The notes beneath the pieces were generated by a model. The model was not told where the DNA came from and searched no databases. It saw nothing but the letters and a program-made list of their open reading frames with translations. Positions 8,402 through 16,222 of a stretch of 64,000 nucleotides of DNA are shown here, one piece after another. Each line of letters opens with the position of its first letter. Positions within the stretch are counted from its first letter, which is position 1. A program made the position numbers and the translations under genes. The DNA comes from Halorarum halophilum (GTDB taxonomy: Archaea > Halobacteriota > Halobacteria > Halobacteriales > Haloferacaceae), in assembly GCF_013401515.1 (NCBI RefSeq), contig NZ_CP058529.1, positions 372,001-436,000 of the forward strand. The letters are read 5' to 3'.

Positions 8402-10570
8402 CTATCGAACTCTCGTCCCCGGTTCGCTGTCGCCGTGGGTCGTGAGGAGGTCGGCCTCCTCGCCGGCAGCGAGCACCATGCCGTTCGACTCCTCGCCGAA
8501 CAGCTCCGCCTTCTCGAGGTTCGCGACGATCACGACCTTCGTCCCGGGAAGCTCGTCGACGTCGTGTAGCTGCTTGATGCCGGCGACGATGCCGCGGGTC
8601 TCGACGCCGATGTCCACCTCCAGCTTCACGAGCTTGTCCGAGTCCTCGATGGGCTCGGCGCTCGTGATCTCCCCGACCCGGAGGTCGAGGTCCTGGAACT
8701 GCTCGAAGCTGATGCGCTCGTCGACGACGGGTTCGAGTTCGCTCACGTCACCCTCCTCGTCGGCGTCCGCCTCGTCGCTTTCGCTTTCCGCCTCGGCGGC
8801 CTCGGCGGCCTCGGCGACGCGGGCCTCCAGTTTCTCGTTCAGCTCTTCGACGCGCTCCTCCTCGACCTTCTCGTACAGCTCCTCGGGGTGGTCGAACTCG
8901 CGCGGCGGCGCCTCGAGCGCCGCCTCGGCGGGAACGTCGTGGACGCTCCCGTCCTCGCCGAGTTGGTCCCAGAGCGCCTCGCTCTTGCCGGGCGCGACCG
9001 GCTCGAAGAGCACCGCGACGGCCTTCGCGAGCTGGACGCAGTCGCGGATGACCTGGGCCGCCGCCTCCTCGTCCTCGCCGACGAGGTTCCAGGGCTCCTC
9101 GCGCTGGATGTACTCGTTGCCGAAGCGCGCGAGGTCGACGGTAGCGTTGCCGACCGCGCGGACGGAGTAGTCGTTCACGCCGGCCGCGAGGTCGTCGATG
9201 GCCTCCTCGATGCGCGATTCGACCTCATCGGAGACGCTCGCGTCCGGGGTTCCGTCGAAGTTCCGGTGGGCGAACAGCAGCGACCGGTAGAGGAAGTTGC
9301 CGACCGTGCCGACGAGTTCGTTGTTCACGCGGTCGCGGAACTTCTCCCACGAGAAGTCGACGTCCTGCTGGAAGCCGCCGTTAGTGGCGAGGTAGTAGCG
9401 GAGGAGGTCGGGGTGGAACCCCTCGTCGAGATACTCCCTCGCCCAGACAGCGCGGTTCCGCGAGGTGGAGAACCCGTTCCCGTCGAGGGTCATGAAACCG
9501 GAGGCCATCACCGCCCGGGGCTCGTTGTAGTCGACGCCGCGGAGCATCGCCGGCCAGAAGACGGTGTGGTGCTGGATGATGTCCCGGCCGATGACGTGGA
9601 CGATCTCGCCGTCGTCCTGCCAGACCCCCGCCCAGCCGTACTCGTCGCTGCCGACGCGCTCGGAGTACTGCTTCGTCGAGGAGACGTACTCGATGGGGGC
9701 GTCGACCCAGACGTACAGGACGAGGTCGGTCGCCTCTCCCGACCCCTCGCCGTCGGACGTGTGCTCCTCGGTGGCTCCGGCGGCTTCGCCGCCTCCGTCT
9801 CGTTGCTCCTCCGGAGCAACGCTCTCCCCCGGATAGTCGATACCCCAGTCCATGTCCCGGGTGATACACCAGTCGCGAAGTTCGCCCTCGACCCACTCGC
9901 GGGGCTGGTTCCGCGCGTTCGAGGTGCCCTCCAGCCGGTCGAGGAACCCGGAGAGGTACTCCTTGAACTCGGAGACGCGGAAGAACTTGTGCGTCTGCTC
10001 GCGGTACTCGGCCGGGTTGCCCGTGACCGTCGAGCGCGGGTCCTCGATCTCGCCGGGTTCGAGGTGTCGGCCACACCCCTCGTCGCACTCGTCGCCGCGG
10101 GCCTTCGCCCCGCAGTAGGGGCAGGTGCCCTCGACGTACCGGTCTGGGAGCGACTGGTCCGCCTCGGGGTCGTAGGCCACCATGATCTCCTTCTCGTACA
10201 CGTGCCCGTTCGACTCCAGCGTGCGGACGAACTCCTGGGTGAGTTCGGTGTTCGTCGCGTCGTGGGTGTGGCCGTAGTTGTCGAACTCCACCCCGAAGCG
10301 GGGGAACGTCTCCTCGTACTGCTCGTGCCACGCCAGCGCGAACTCCTCCGGGTCCATCCCCTCCCGTTCGGCGTTCACCGCGACCGGGGTACCGTGCATG
10401 TCCGAGCCGCTGACGAACGCCGTCCGCTGGCCGAGTGATTCGAGGGCGCGCGAATACACGTCGCCGCCCACGTACGTCCGGAGGTGGCCGATGTGCAGGT
10501 CGCCGTTCGCGTACGGTAACCCGCAGGTCACCACCGCCGGCGTCTCCGTCGGGAACTCCTCGTGGCTCAT
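8402..10570 (-). CDS. metG: Methionyl-tRNA synthetase
   Basis: A 722-residue class I synthetase. The HIGH motif is HIGHL near residue 22 (DLHIGHLRTYVGGD). The zinc knuckle domain has CPYCGAKARGDECDEGC near 150. The KMSKS equivalent is FSTSRN in MTLDGNGFSTSRN, the form usual in haloarchaea. The anticodon-binding domain follows, then an acidic linker (about 575-615) and a C-terminal OB-fold tRNA-binding domain (ISFEQFQDLDLRVGEI onward). The catalytic domain is interrupted near residues 248-283 by a low-complexity segment of Glu, Gly, Ala and Ser encoded by two perfect DNA hairpins (listed separately). The ATG at 10568-10570 gives the expected N-terminus. Confidence 0.96.
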   Translation of the reverse strand: MSHEEFPTETPAVVTCGLPYANGDLHIGHLRTYVGGDVYSRALESLGQRTAFVSGSDMHGTPVAVNAEREGMDPEEFALAWHEQYEETFPRFGVEFDNYGHTHDATNTELTQEFVRTLESNGHVYEKEIMVAYDPEADQSLPDRYVEGTCPYCGAKARGDECDEGCGRHLEPGEIEDPRSTVTGNPAEYREQTHKFFRVSEFKEYLSGFLDRLEGTSNARNQPREWVEGELRDWCITRDMDWGIDYPGESVAPEEQRDGGGEAAGATEEHTSDGEGSGEATDLVLYVWVDAPIEYVSSTKQYSERVGSDEYGWAGVWQDDGEIVHVIGRDIIQHHTVFWPAMLRGVDYNEPRAVMASGFMTLDGNGFSTSRNRAVWAREYLDEGFHPDLLRYYLATNGGFQQDVDFSWEKFRDRVNNELVGTVGNFLYRSLLFAHRNFDGTPDASVSDEVESRIEEAIDDLAAGVNDYSVRAVGNATVDLARFGNEYIQREEPWNLVGEDEEAAAQVIRDCVQLAKAVAVLFEPVAPGKSEALWDQLGEDGSVHDVPAEAALEAPPREFDHPEELYEKVEEERVEELNEKLEARVAEAAEAAEAESESDEADADEEGDVSELEPVVDERISFEQFQDLDLRVGEITSAEPIEDSDKLVKLEVDIGVETRGIVAGIKQLHDVDELPGTKVVIVANLEKAELFGEESNGMVLAAGEEADLLTTHGDSEPGTRVR
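9779..9821. repeat. Pair of perfect hairpins inside metG
   Basis: Two inverted repeats lie 7 nt apart. GGCGGC-TTC-GCCGCC occupies 9779-9793 (6-bp stem, 3-nt loop). CGTTGCTCC-TCC-GGAGCAACG occupies 9801-9821 (9-bp stem, 3-nt loop). They code in frame for the low-complexity Glu/Gly/Ala insert of methionyl-tRNA synthetase, so they look like a small palindromic element tolerated within the gene. Confidence 0.75.
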
Positions 10571-10870
10571 GGTTCTCGTGTCGTGGATGCGGGCCTAAAG
10601 CCCGCCGAATCGGGCGAAGCCCTCGCCCGTCGGTCGATCGTCGCTGCGACCCGGTGCGCCGGCGTTCGCGACCCGTCCCGACCGTCCCCCGTTACGGGGC
10701 CGACCGGGGCGGGAGGGTCCACCCGGTGCAGAAGAGGACGTGCATACGCATGGGGGAGGCCGGGTCGGGCGTCATCACACGTCCGTCCGTGGGGGAACAA
10801 CGTAAACCTCGCGACGACCACGCGTGCCGGAGCCGCTGGCTATTTCGGCGACAGACCACTTCAACCGGCT
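10571..10870. other. Divergent intergenic region, no gene seen
   Basis: This 300-nt stretch lies between the starts of metG (minus) and the YbaK-type gene (plus). Open frames through it have Pro/Arg-rich translations unlike haloarchaeal proteins. GGCTATTTCGG at 10838-10848 lies about 27 nt upstream of ATG 10871 and is a plausible TATA element for the plus gene. Otherwise no repeat, tRNA or strong hairpin was recognised. Confidence 0.5.
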
Positions 10871-11347
10871 ATGCATCCGACCGCAGACCGGTTCGCGACG
10901 CGGGCCCGGGAGGAACTCGGGTTCGACGCACGCATCGAGGAGTTCCCCGAGGGGACGAAGACCGCCGCGGACGCGGCGGCGGCCATCGGCTGTGACGTGG
11001 GCCAGATCGTGAAGAGCCTCGTGTTCGCCGCCGACGGCGACCCGGTCGTTGTCCTGACCGCCGGCAACAGTCGGGTGGACGAGGCTGCCCTCGCGTCCGA
11101 ACTCGGGGCCGAGGAGGTCCGAACGGCCGACGCCGACGAGGTGAAGTCCGCCACCGGGTGGAGCATCGGCGGCGTCCCGCCGTTCCTCCACGAGACCGAC
11201 GTGCCCGTGTACCTCGACGAGTCGCTGGCCACGCACGACCGGATCTGGGCAGCCGCTGGGACGCCATCCGCCGTCTTCGAGCTCTCTCCCGGCGACTTAC
11301 GGCGTTTCGCCGGCCCAGAAGAAATTGATGTCTTCGCAAGGTCATAA
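10871..11347 (+). CDS. YbaK/EbsC-type aminoacyl-tRNA deacylase
   Basis: A 158-residue protein with the YbaK/ProX fold. It has an N-terminal helix, then TKTAADAAAAIGCDVGQIVKSLVF (the Lys of VKSLVF is the conserved catalytic-site residue), VVVLTAGNSRVD, and the substrate-loop motif GWSIGGVPPFLH in place of the usual GxVxPxG. These proteins hydrolyse mischarged aminoacyl-tRNA such as Cys-tRNAPro or Ala-tRNAPro in trans. The ATG at 10871 matches the family N-terminus. Its TAA stop is immediately followed, with no gap, by the ATG of the next gene. Confidence 0.88.
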   Translation: MHPTADRFATRAREELGFDARIEEFPEGTKTAADAAAAIGCDVGQIVKSLVFAADGDPVVVLTAGNSRVDEAALASELGAEEVRTADADEVKSATGWSIGGVPPFLHETDVPVYLDESLATHDRIWAAAGTPSAVFELSPGDLRRFAGPEEIDVFARS

Positions 11348-11626
11348 ATGCCATTTCGCGATATTAAATCACTCCCGGACCGCCCGCTTCGCGCTGCCGA
11401 ACTGGACGCACTTCGCGAGGCGGACGCAGTGGTCGAGGCAGCACCGCTCGGCGTCGCGGACAGCGATATCAGGGCCCTGGCCGTCCAACTGGGGGAGACG
11501 CTGTACGGTCTCGGTTACGACGAGGCCGACGGCTGGACCGTCGTCGACGAGCGCGAGGCCGGCGACCCGGAGGACCTGTCGGCCGTCCGTGAAGCGCTGA
11601 AGGAGTGGGAGGCGACGACCGAGTAG
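11348..11626 (+). CDS. Hypothetical acidic 92-residue protein
   Basis: Not recognised. A soluble protein of 92 residues beginning MPFRDIKSLPDRPLRAAELD, with Ala- and Asp-rich helices and ending LKEWEATTE; no Cys motif or membrane segment. It begins at the first base after the stop of the deacylase gene, so the two are probably cotranscribed and translationally coupled. The coding bias (Asp/Glu content, GC at third positions) agrees with a real gene. Confidence 0.72.
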   Translation: MPFRDIKSLPDRPLRAAELDALREADAVVEAAPLGVADSDIRALAVQLGETLYGLGYDEADGWTVVDEREAGDPEDLSAVREALKEWEATTE

Positions 11627-11707
11627 CGAGCGGGACGAACGGTAGTGTCGCGGCGATACCCGGTTCGGAACCGAACCCCTTTGTAGCGAGGCGGCGTAGC
11701 GGTTCAC

Positions 11708-12052
11708 ATGGCAGTGGACGGGGACCTCGTCGACGGGGACGACACCGGGCCGTGTGCGGTCATCGACGCGCTCGAACAGCTCGGCTCGCAGTGGCGGCTG
11801 GTCGTCCTGCACGACCTCCAGGAGGGCGAGAAGCGGTTCAACGAGCTGAAACGCTCGACCGACGCCAGCGCCCGGACGCTCTCCCGCGTGCTCGACGACC
11901 TCCAGGAACTGGGCTTCGTCGCCCGCCGGATGGAGCCCGACGCGCCCGTCGCAACGTTCTACTCGCTCACCGACAAGGGCGAGTCGCTACGGCCGGTGCT
12001 CGGGGAGATCGAGTCGTGGGCGGACGAGTGGCTCGAGGCGTGCAACGAGTAG
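11708..12052 (+). CDS. HxlR-family winged-helix regulator
   Basis: A 114-residue protein with the HxlR layout. There is a Cys near the start (GPCAVIDALEQLGSQWRLVVLHDLQ), then a recognition region with the pattern KRFNELKRSTDASARTLSRVLDDLQELGFV, the wing VATFYSLTDKGESL, and a C-terminal dimerisation helix IESWADEWLEAC. Members respond to aldehydes, electrophiles or other stress through the N-terminal Cys, or act as general repressors. The target is unknown. It stands alone, upstream of the DNA methyltransferase on the same strand with a 64-nt gap. Confidence 0.9.
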   Translation: MAVDGDLVDGDDTGPCAVIDALEQLGSQWRLVVLHDLQEGEKRFNELKRSTDASARTLSRVLDDLQELGFVARRMEPDAPVATFYSLTDKGESLRPVLGEIESWADEWLEACNE

Positions 12053-12116
12053 CGGGCGTCCGTCCCGTCCGTCACCGATAGCCGGATTTATCCTCGGGGG
12101 GAGACCGTTTCGGGTG

Positions 12117-13175
12117 ATGACCGGCCCGGAGCCACCCGAGCGCCGCCGGAGCCACCACGCGATAAGCGTCGGCGACGCCCGGGCGCTTCCCCTCCCGGCC
12201 GACAGCGTCGAGCTCGTCGTGACCTCGCCGCCGTATCCGATGATCGAGCAGTGGGATGGGACGTTCGCAGCGCTCGACCCGGCGGTCGCGGACGCGCTCG
12301 ACGCCGGCGACGGCGAACGCGCCTTCGACCTGATGCACGCAGTGCTCGACGAGGCGTGGGCGGAACTCGACCGCGTCCTGGCGCCGGGCGGGATCGTCTG
12401 CGTCAACGTCGGCGACGCGACACGATCGCTGGCGGACCGGTTCCGGCTCTACTCCAACCACGCGCGCATCACCGAGTCGTTCTCCGCGCTCGGGTTCGAC
12501 CAGCTCCCGGGGATCCTCTGGCGGAAGCCGACGAACTCCCCGACGAAGTTCATGGGCTCGGGAACCCTGCCGCCGAACGCCTACGTCACGCTCGAACACG
12601 AGCACGTACTGGTCTTCCGGAAGGGCGACCGGAGGTCGTTCCCACCCCACGACTCGGACCGGTACGGGGCGGCCTACTTCTGGGAGGAGCGCAATCGCTG
12701 GTTCTCCGACGTCTGGGAGGGCCTCACGGGCGTCGACCAGGAACTCGGCCTGGACGCGCCGCGCGAGCGCGCCGCGGCGTTCCCGTTCGAACTCCCGTAC
12801 AGGCTGGTGACGATGTTCTCCGTGCACGGCGACACCGTCCTCGACCCGTTCTGGGGAACCGGCACGACGACGCTCGCCGCGATGGCTACTGCGCGCGACT
12901 CGATCGGCGTCGAGCGCGACGCTGGCTTCCCCGCCGAGTTCGAGGACCGCCTCGACGGGCTACCGAGCCGCACCGAAAGGCGGACACAGCGGAGGCTTTC
13001 GGAGCATCGGGAGTTCCTCGAAGACCGGAACGAGGCTCCGGATTATCGGGCCGACCACTACGACTTCGACGTGGTGACCCGGACCGAACGGTCCATCCGA
13101 CTCTACGGCATCACTGAGGTCGCCCCGATCGCTGGCGGTTATCGAGTCGACCATCGGGCACTCAACGACGAGTGA
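12117..13175 (+). CDS. Orphan DNA methyltransferase, N4-cytosine type
   Basis: A 352-residue protein with methyltransferase motif IV as TSPPYPMI near residue 38, before motif I (LDPFWGTGTTTLAAM) near 243: a permuted beta-class order. TSPPY is the form typical of N4-cytosine rather than N6-adenine enzymes. Additional motifs include the LAPGGIVCVNVGD strand. No restriction endonuclease or specificity subunit is adjacent. In Haloferax volcanii an orphan m4C methyltransferase (HVO_0794) modifies CTAG; the type, the lack of a partner and the scarcity of CTAG here make this a likely counterpart, which is inference. ATG 12117 is preferred over the GTG one codon upstream. Confidence 0.87.
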   Translation: MTGPEPPERRRSHHAISVGDARALPLPADSVELVVTSPPYPMIEQWDGTFAALDPAVADALDAGDGERAFDLMHAVLDEAWAELDRVLAPGGIVCVNVGDATRSLADRFRLYSNHARITESFSALGFDQLPGILWRKPTNSPTKFMGSGTLPPNAYVTLEHEHVLVFRKGDRRSFPPHDSDRYGAAYFWEERNRWFSDVWEGLTGVDQELGLDAPRERAAAFPFELPYRLVTMFSVHGDTVLDPFWGTGTTTLAAMATARDSIGVERDAGFPAEFEDRLDGLPSRTERRTQRRLSEHREFLEDRNEAPDYRADHYDFDVVTRTERSIRLYGITEVAPIAGGYRVDHRALNDE

Positions 13176-13598
13176 TGCTCCGATTCCGGTCGCCCTCAAG
13201 CGATTTCGGACCGCGAACTGGACGTCGAGACCCGGCTCACAGATTCCCTTCGTAGGGACGTCTCCCCGACTCTCCCGAAGTCGGACGCGAACCTACCCGG
13301 GTCAGGGTCGTCCTACCCTTCCCGGTGTGACTGGTTTCCGACGATTCGGGTTGCACGACGCGCAGACGCGGAACTGTTCACCTCCGGATTCCGCTCCCCC
13401 ATTGGACTCTTCACGGTTGTCGGGGACAGGTGAAAACCGGAACCAGGCGAACCGATTCGGAGCGGCTCGACTCGGGACGGACCGATCGAACTGTGGTCCG
13501 CATAGCCGGGCGTGTAACCGAGAGGCCATCGAGGAGAGGCGACGTTCGTGACGGGGTCGGAACCGGACCCAGGCCGACTGAAACCTGAACGAAGCCGA
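13176..13598. other. 423-nt intergenic region, no gene recognised
   Basis: This lies between the convergent ends of the methyltransferase and the VTT-family gene. Short open frames exist on both strands (for example complement 13302-13529, containing a single CxxC pair), but their composition is Ser/Arg/Pro-rich and not haloarchaeal-like. It may be decayed coding sequence. No repeats, tRNA or clear terminators were found. Confidence 0.5.
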
Positions 13599-14213
13599 CT
13601 AAAGGAGCCACTCCAGGAGCGCGATGGCGTTGTTCCCGGCGCTCCACAGCCCGAGGGTCACGAGCAGCCGGCCGACGCTCCCGACGAAGGTGGCCAGCGC
13701 GAACTTCCGGTAGTCGCGTTCGAGGACGGCGAACGCGTAGATGGAGACGGTGTCGGGGAAGAACGGGACGCAGAGCGCGAGCGCGAGGCCGGCGTAGCCG
13801 TACTTTCGAGCGATCTCGGCCGTCTGGGATTCGGACCACTCGATGATGTCGAACCGCGAGTTGCGGAGCCAGCGGACGATCGGGCCGGACTCCTTCGCCT
13901 CCTGCCCGATGTGGAAGGCGAACACGGAGCCCGCGGCCTTGCCGACCCCGGAGAAGAGGATGATGAGGAACAGGTGGGCGTACCGACCGAGCCCGAGTTC
14001 GATCGGGGCGAGCAGAACGATCTCGCTCACGCCCGGCAGCGCGAACGCGATGAGGAACGAGTAGACGAAGATGATGCCGAGCCCGACCCACCCCGTGGCG
14101 CTCTCGACCAGCGACTCGAGCCAGCCGAACTCCGGCAGGATCGACGCTGGTGGGAGGGCGCCCCCCAGGGTCACCAGTTGTGGATCGAGCGCGGTGGCGA
14201 GGAGCGGGGACAC
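13599..14213 (-). CDS. YqaA/VTT-domain membrane protein
   Basis: A 204-residue integral membrane protein with about five hydrophobic segments. The stretch ALPGVSEIVLLAPIELGLG and the later VPFFPDTVSIYAFAVLERDYRKFALATFVGSVGRLL are the paired re-entrant VTT/DedA-like elements with conserved Pro and Gly. The family is thought to scramble or move lipids. The start is the GTG at 14211-14213; no ATG gives a better N-terminus. It precedes mfnA in the same direction of transcription but stands downstream of it by 30 nt, so the two may share a transcript. Confidence 0.85.
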   Translation of the reverse strand: MSPLLATALDPQLVTLGGALPPASILPEFGWLESLVESATGWVGLGIIFVYSFLIAFALPGVSEIVLLAPIELGLGRYAHLFLIILFSGVGKAAGSVFAFHIGQEAKESGPIVRWLRNSRFDIIEWSESQTAEIARKYGYAGLALALCVPFFPDTVSIYAFAVLERDYRKFALATFVGSVGRLLVTLGLWSAGNNAIALLEWLL

Positions 14214-14243
14214 GTGTTAATCCGAGGATGGCGCTTGGTAGGG

Positions 14244-15326
14244 TTAAACTCCGACGGTTCCGGCCAGCCGGTCCAGCGTCCCGAGGAACACCTCGAGTCG
14301 TTCCCGGCTCACGTGGGGCATCACGACCACGCGGGCCTCCCCCGCCCCCGTCCGCGTGATTCGCCACCCCACCTCGCGCAGTTCGTCGAACAGCGGGTCG
14401 GGGAGGTCGACCGCCACGAGCGGGAGTTCGGGATCGACGGCGCGGTAGCCGCGCTCGGAGAGCTCCCCGGCGAACCACGCGGCGAGGTCGGCGGCGCGCT
14501 CGTACTCCGCGCGGTACCCGGCGGGCCACAACTCCGCGAGTGCGGCCGCGGCGGACGCGACGCCCGCGCCGGACCGGGTGCCGGTGAGGCTCGCCTGCGA
14601 CGGCGTCTCGAGGTAGGGGGTCTCTACGGCGAGCGCGTCCAGCGTCGCCGCGTCGCGGGCGAGCAGGCCGCCGGCGGGGACGACCGCCCGCCCGACCTTG
14701 TGCGGGTCGACGGTGAGCGTGTCGACCGCGGCGTCGGCGAAGTCCCACTCGTGGTCGGTGAACGGGAGGTAGAACCCGCCCCAGGCGGCGTCGACGTGGA
14801 ACCGCGTGCCAGCATCCTCGGCGACGGCCGCGAGTTCGGGAATCGGGTCTACGCGGCCGTACTCCGTACTGCCGGCAACGCCGACGACGAGCGCCGTGTC
14901 GTCGTCGACGGCCGCCGCGACGGCGTCGACGTCGGCGCGGTGGTCCCCGTCGGTCGGGACCGTCCGCAGTTCCATCCCGAGCAGTTCGGCGGCCTTGCTG
15001 AAACTGAAGTGGGCGGACTCGGGGGCGACCAGGTTCGAGTTCCCCGCGTTCCCGAGGTTCCGGGCTGCGTGGACGGCCTGGACGTTCGCCTCCGTCCCGC
15101 CGCTGGTGACGTACCCGTGCGCCTCGGGCAGGCCGGCGAGTTCGCCGAGCGCCGCGACCGCTTCCGTCTCCAGGTCGGCGACGGCGTCGTAGGTTCCCGG
15201 GTCGCCGGGGTTCGACGCGATGAACCGTTCGGCGGCGCGACTGGCGGCCGGATGTGGTTCGGTGCACATCGAGGAGAGGACGCGTTCGAACGACTGGGGG
15301 CGACGCTCGCCGACCGACGGCTGCAT
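14244..15326 (-). CDS. mfnA: MfnA-type pyridoxal-phosphate decarboxylase (tyrosine/aspartate)
   Basis: A 360-residue group II PLP decarboxylase. It has the [15 protein letters not shown] motif near residue 75, the Asp of [13 protein letters not shown], and the PLP lysine in TVDPHKVG. Its length is close to that of methanogen MfnA. In methanogens MfnA makes tyramine for methanofuran; haloarchaea lack methanofuran, and the related enzyme is believed to decarboxylate aspartate to beta-alanine for coenzyme A, which is the likelier role here. The N-terminus [20 protein letters not shown] fits the family. A 59-nt gap separates it from the CPBP protease gene upstream. Confidence 0.9.
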   Translation of the reverse strand: MQPSVGERRPQSFERVLSSMCTEPHPAASRAAERFIASNPGDPGTYDAVADLETEAVAALGELAGLPEAHGYVTSGGTEANVQAVHAARNLGNAGNSNLVAPESAHFSFSKAAELLGMELRTVPTDGDHRADVDAVAAAVDDDTALVVGVAGSTEYGRVDPIPELAAVAEDAGTRFHVDAAWGGFYLPFTDHEWDFADAAVDTLTVDPHKVGRAVVPAGGLLARDAATLDALAVETPYLETPSQASLTGTRSGAGVASAAAALAELWPAGYRAEYERAADLAAWFAGELSERGYRAVDPELPLVAVDLPDPLFDELREVGWRITRTGAGEARVVVMPHVSRERLEVFLGTLDRLAGTVGV

Positions 15327-15385
15327 ACTGGATACGGACGATTGGTCGTCGTATAGCGATTCCGTTTCGGTGTTCCCCTCCTGCT

Positions 15386-16138
15386 TCAGACGAGCAGGTA
15401 GGCGGATCCGAGCAGGACGGCGTTGTAGGCGGCGTGGGCGACGGTCGGGACCGCGAGGTTCCTAGTTCGCTCGTACGCCGCGCCGAGCACCGCGCCGGTC
15501 GTGGCGATGAGCAGCGCGCCGGCCACGACGGCCGCGAGCGAGCCGGTGTAGTTCAGGAGGTGGACCGAACCGAACAGGAGGCTGGATCCGGCGACGGCGC
15601 CGACGGGGCCGAACGACTCGCGGAGCCTGCCCTGGACGACGCCGCGGAAGAGGAACTCCTCGATCGGCGCGATGACGACGGCGGAGAGGACGACCAGTCC
15701 CAGCAACACCGTCGCATCGGCGGTCGCGGCGTCGCCGATGACCGACCCCGGGATCAGACCGAACTCGGAGAGCACGACCGACAGACCGGTGGCAGCCGCG
15801 AGCGCGACGACCGTGGCGCCGACGACGTAGCCTACCTCGCGCCGCGTCGGGACGGCGGTACGGATCCGGAGGCCGCGTCGGCGGGCGTACGCGAGGGCGA
15901 CGGCGAGGAAGCCGACCTGTCCGGCGACCGTCAGCGAGAGGAAGACGGCGGGGTCCGAAACGTCCACGTCCAGGCCGAGTAGCACCGCGGGTACGATGAG
16001 CCCGACGCCGACGGCGGCCGAGACGATGAAGGCGGCGAGAGTGATGCCGACGGCGACGCCTGCTGCACGGGGACGATCGGAACGAGTCGTCGTCTCGGAT
16101 GGTGGCACGGGTGAACTGGTGTCGGCGGTGATCGGCAT
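15386..16138 (-). CDS. CPBP-family intramembrane metalloprotease
   Basis: A 250-residue polytopic membrane protein with about seven hydrophobic segments. The Abi/CPBP motifs are present: [16 protein letters not shown] (EExxxR), FGSVHLL (FxxxH) and HAAYN near the C-terminus. These are intramembrane, metal-dependent proteases of the Rce1 type; in archaea some process or anchor membrane proteins, substrate unknown. The N-terminal 25 residues are hydrophilic. It lies 84 nt downstream of ppsA on the same strand. Confidence 0.9.
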   Translation of the reverse strand: MPITADTSSPVPPSETTTRSDRPRAAGVAVGITLAAFIVSAAVGVGLIVPAVLLGLDVDVSDPAVFLSLTVAGQVGFLAVALAYARRRGLRIRTAVPTRREVGYVVGATVVALAAATGLSVVLSEFGLIPGSVIGDAATADATVLLGLVVLSAVVIAPIEEFLFRGVVQGRLRESFGPVGAVAGSSLLFGSVHLLNYTGSLAAVVAGALLIATTGAVLGAAYERTRNLAVPTVAHAAYNAVLLGSAYLLV

Positions 16139-16222
16139 GATGTGGACTCCTCGAGGGAGTTACCAGTTCCTACGCGACGTCGAGGGATAAATCAGCAGTG
16201 AGAGGGCTTCTCTCGCCCGGTA

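Noticed and set aside
10571-10870. Possible tRNA or small RNA between metG and the YbaK-type gene
   Set aside because: No cloverleaf, T-loop sequence or strong stem could be found by eye.
12117-13175. Restriction-modification or defence island around the methyltransferase
   Set aside because: Neighbours are an HxlR regulator, a non-coding region and a membrane protein; no nuclease or specificity subunit.
13302-13529. 75-codon minus-strand frame with one CxxC
   Set aside because: Only one Cys pair, Ser/Arg/Pro-rich, no family resemblance and no promoter seen.
13176-13598. Possible insertion-sequence remnant
   Set aside because: No terminal inverted repeats, target duplication or transposase motif seen.
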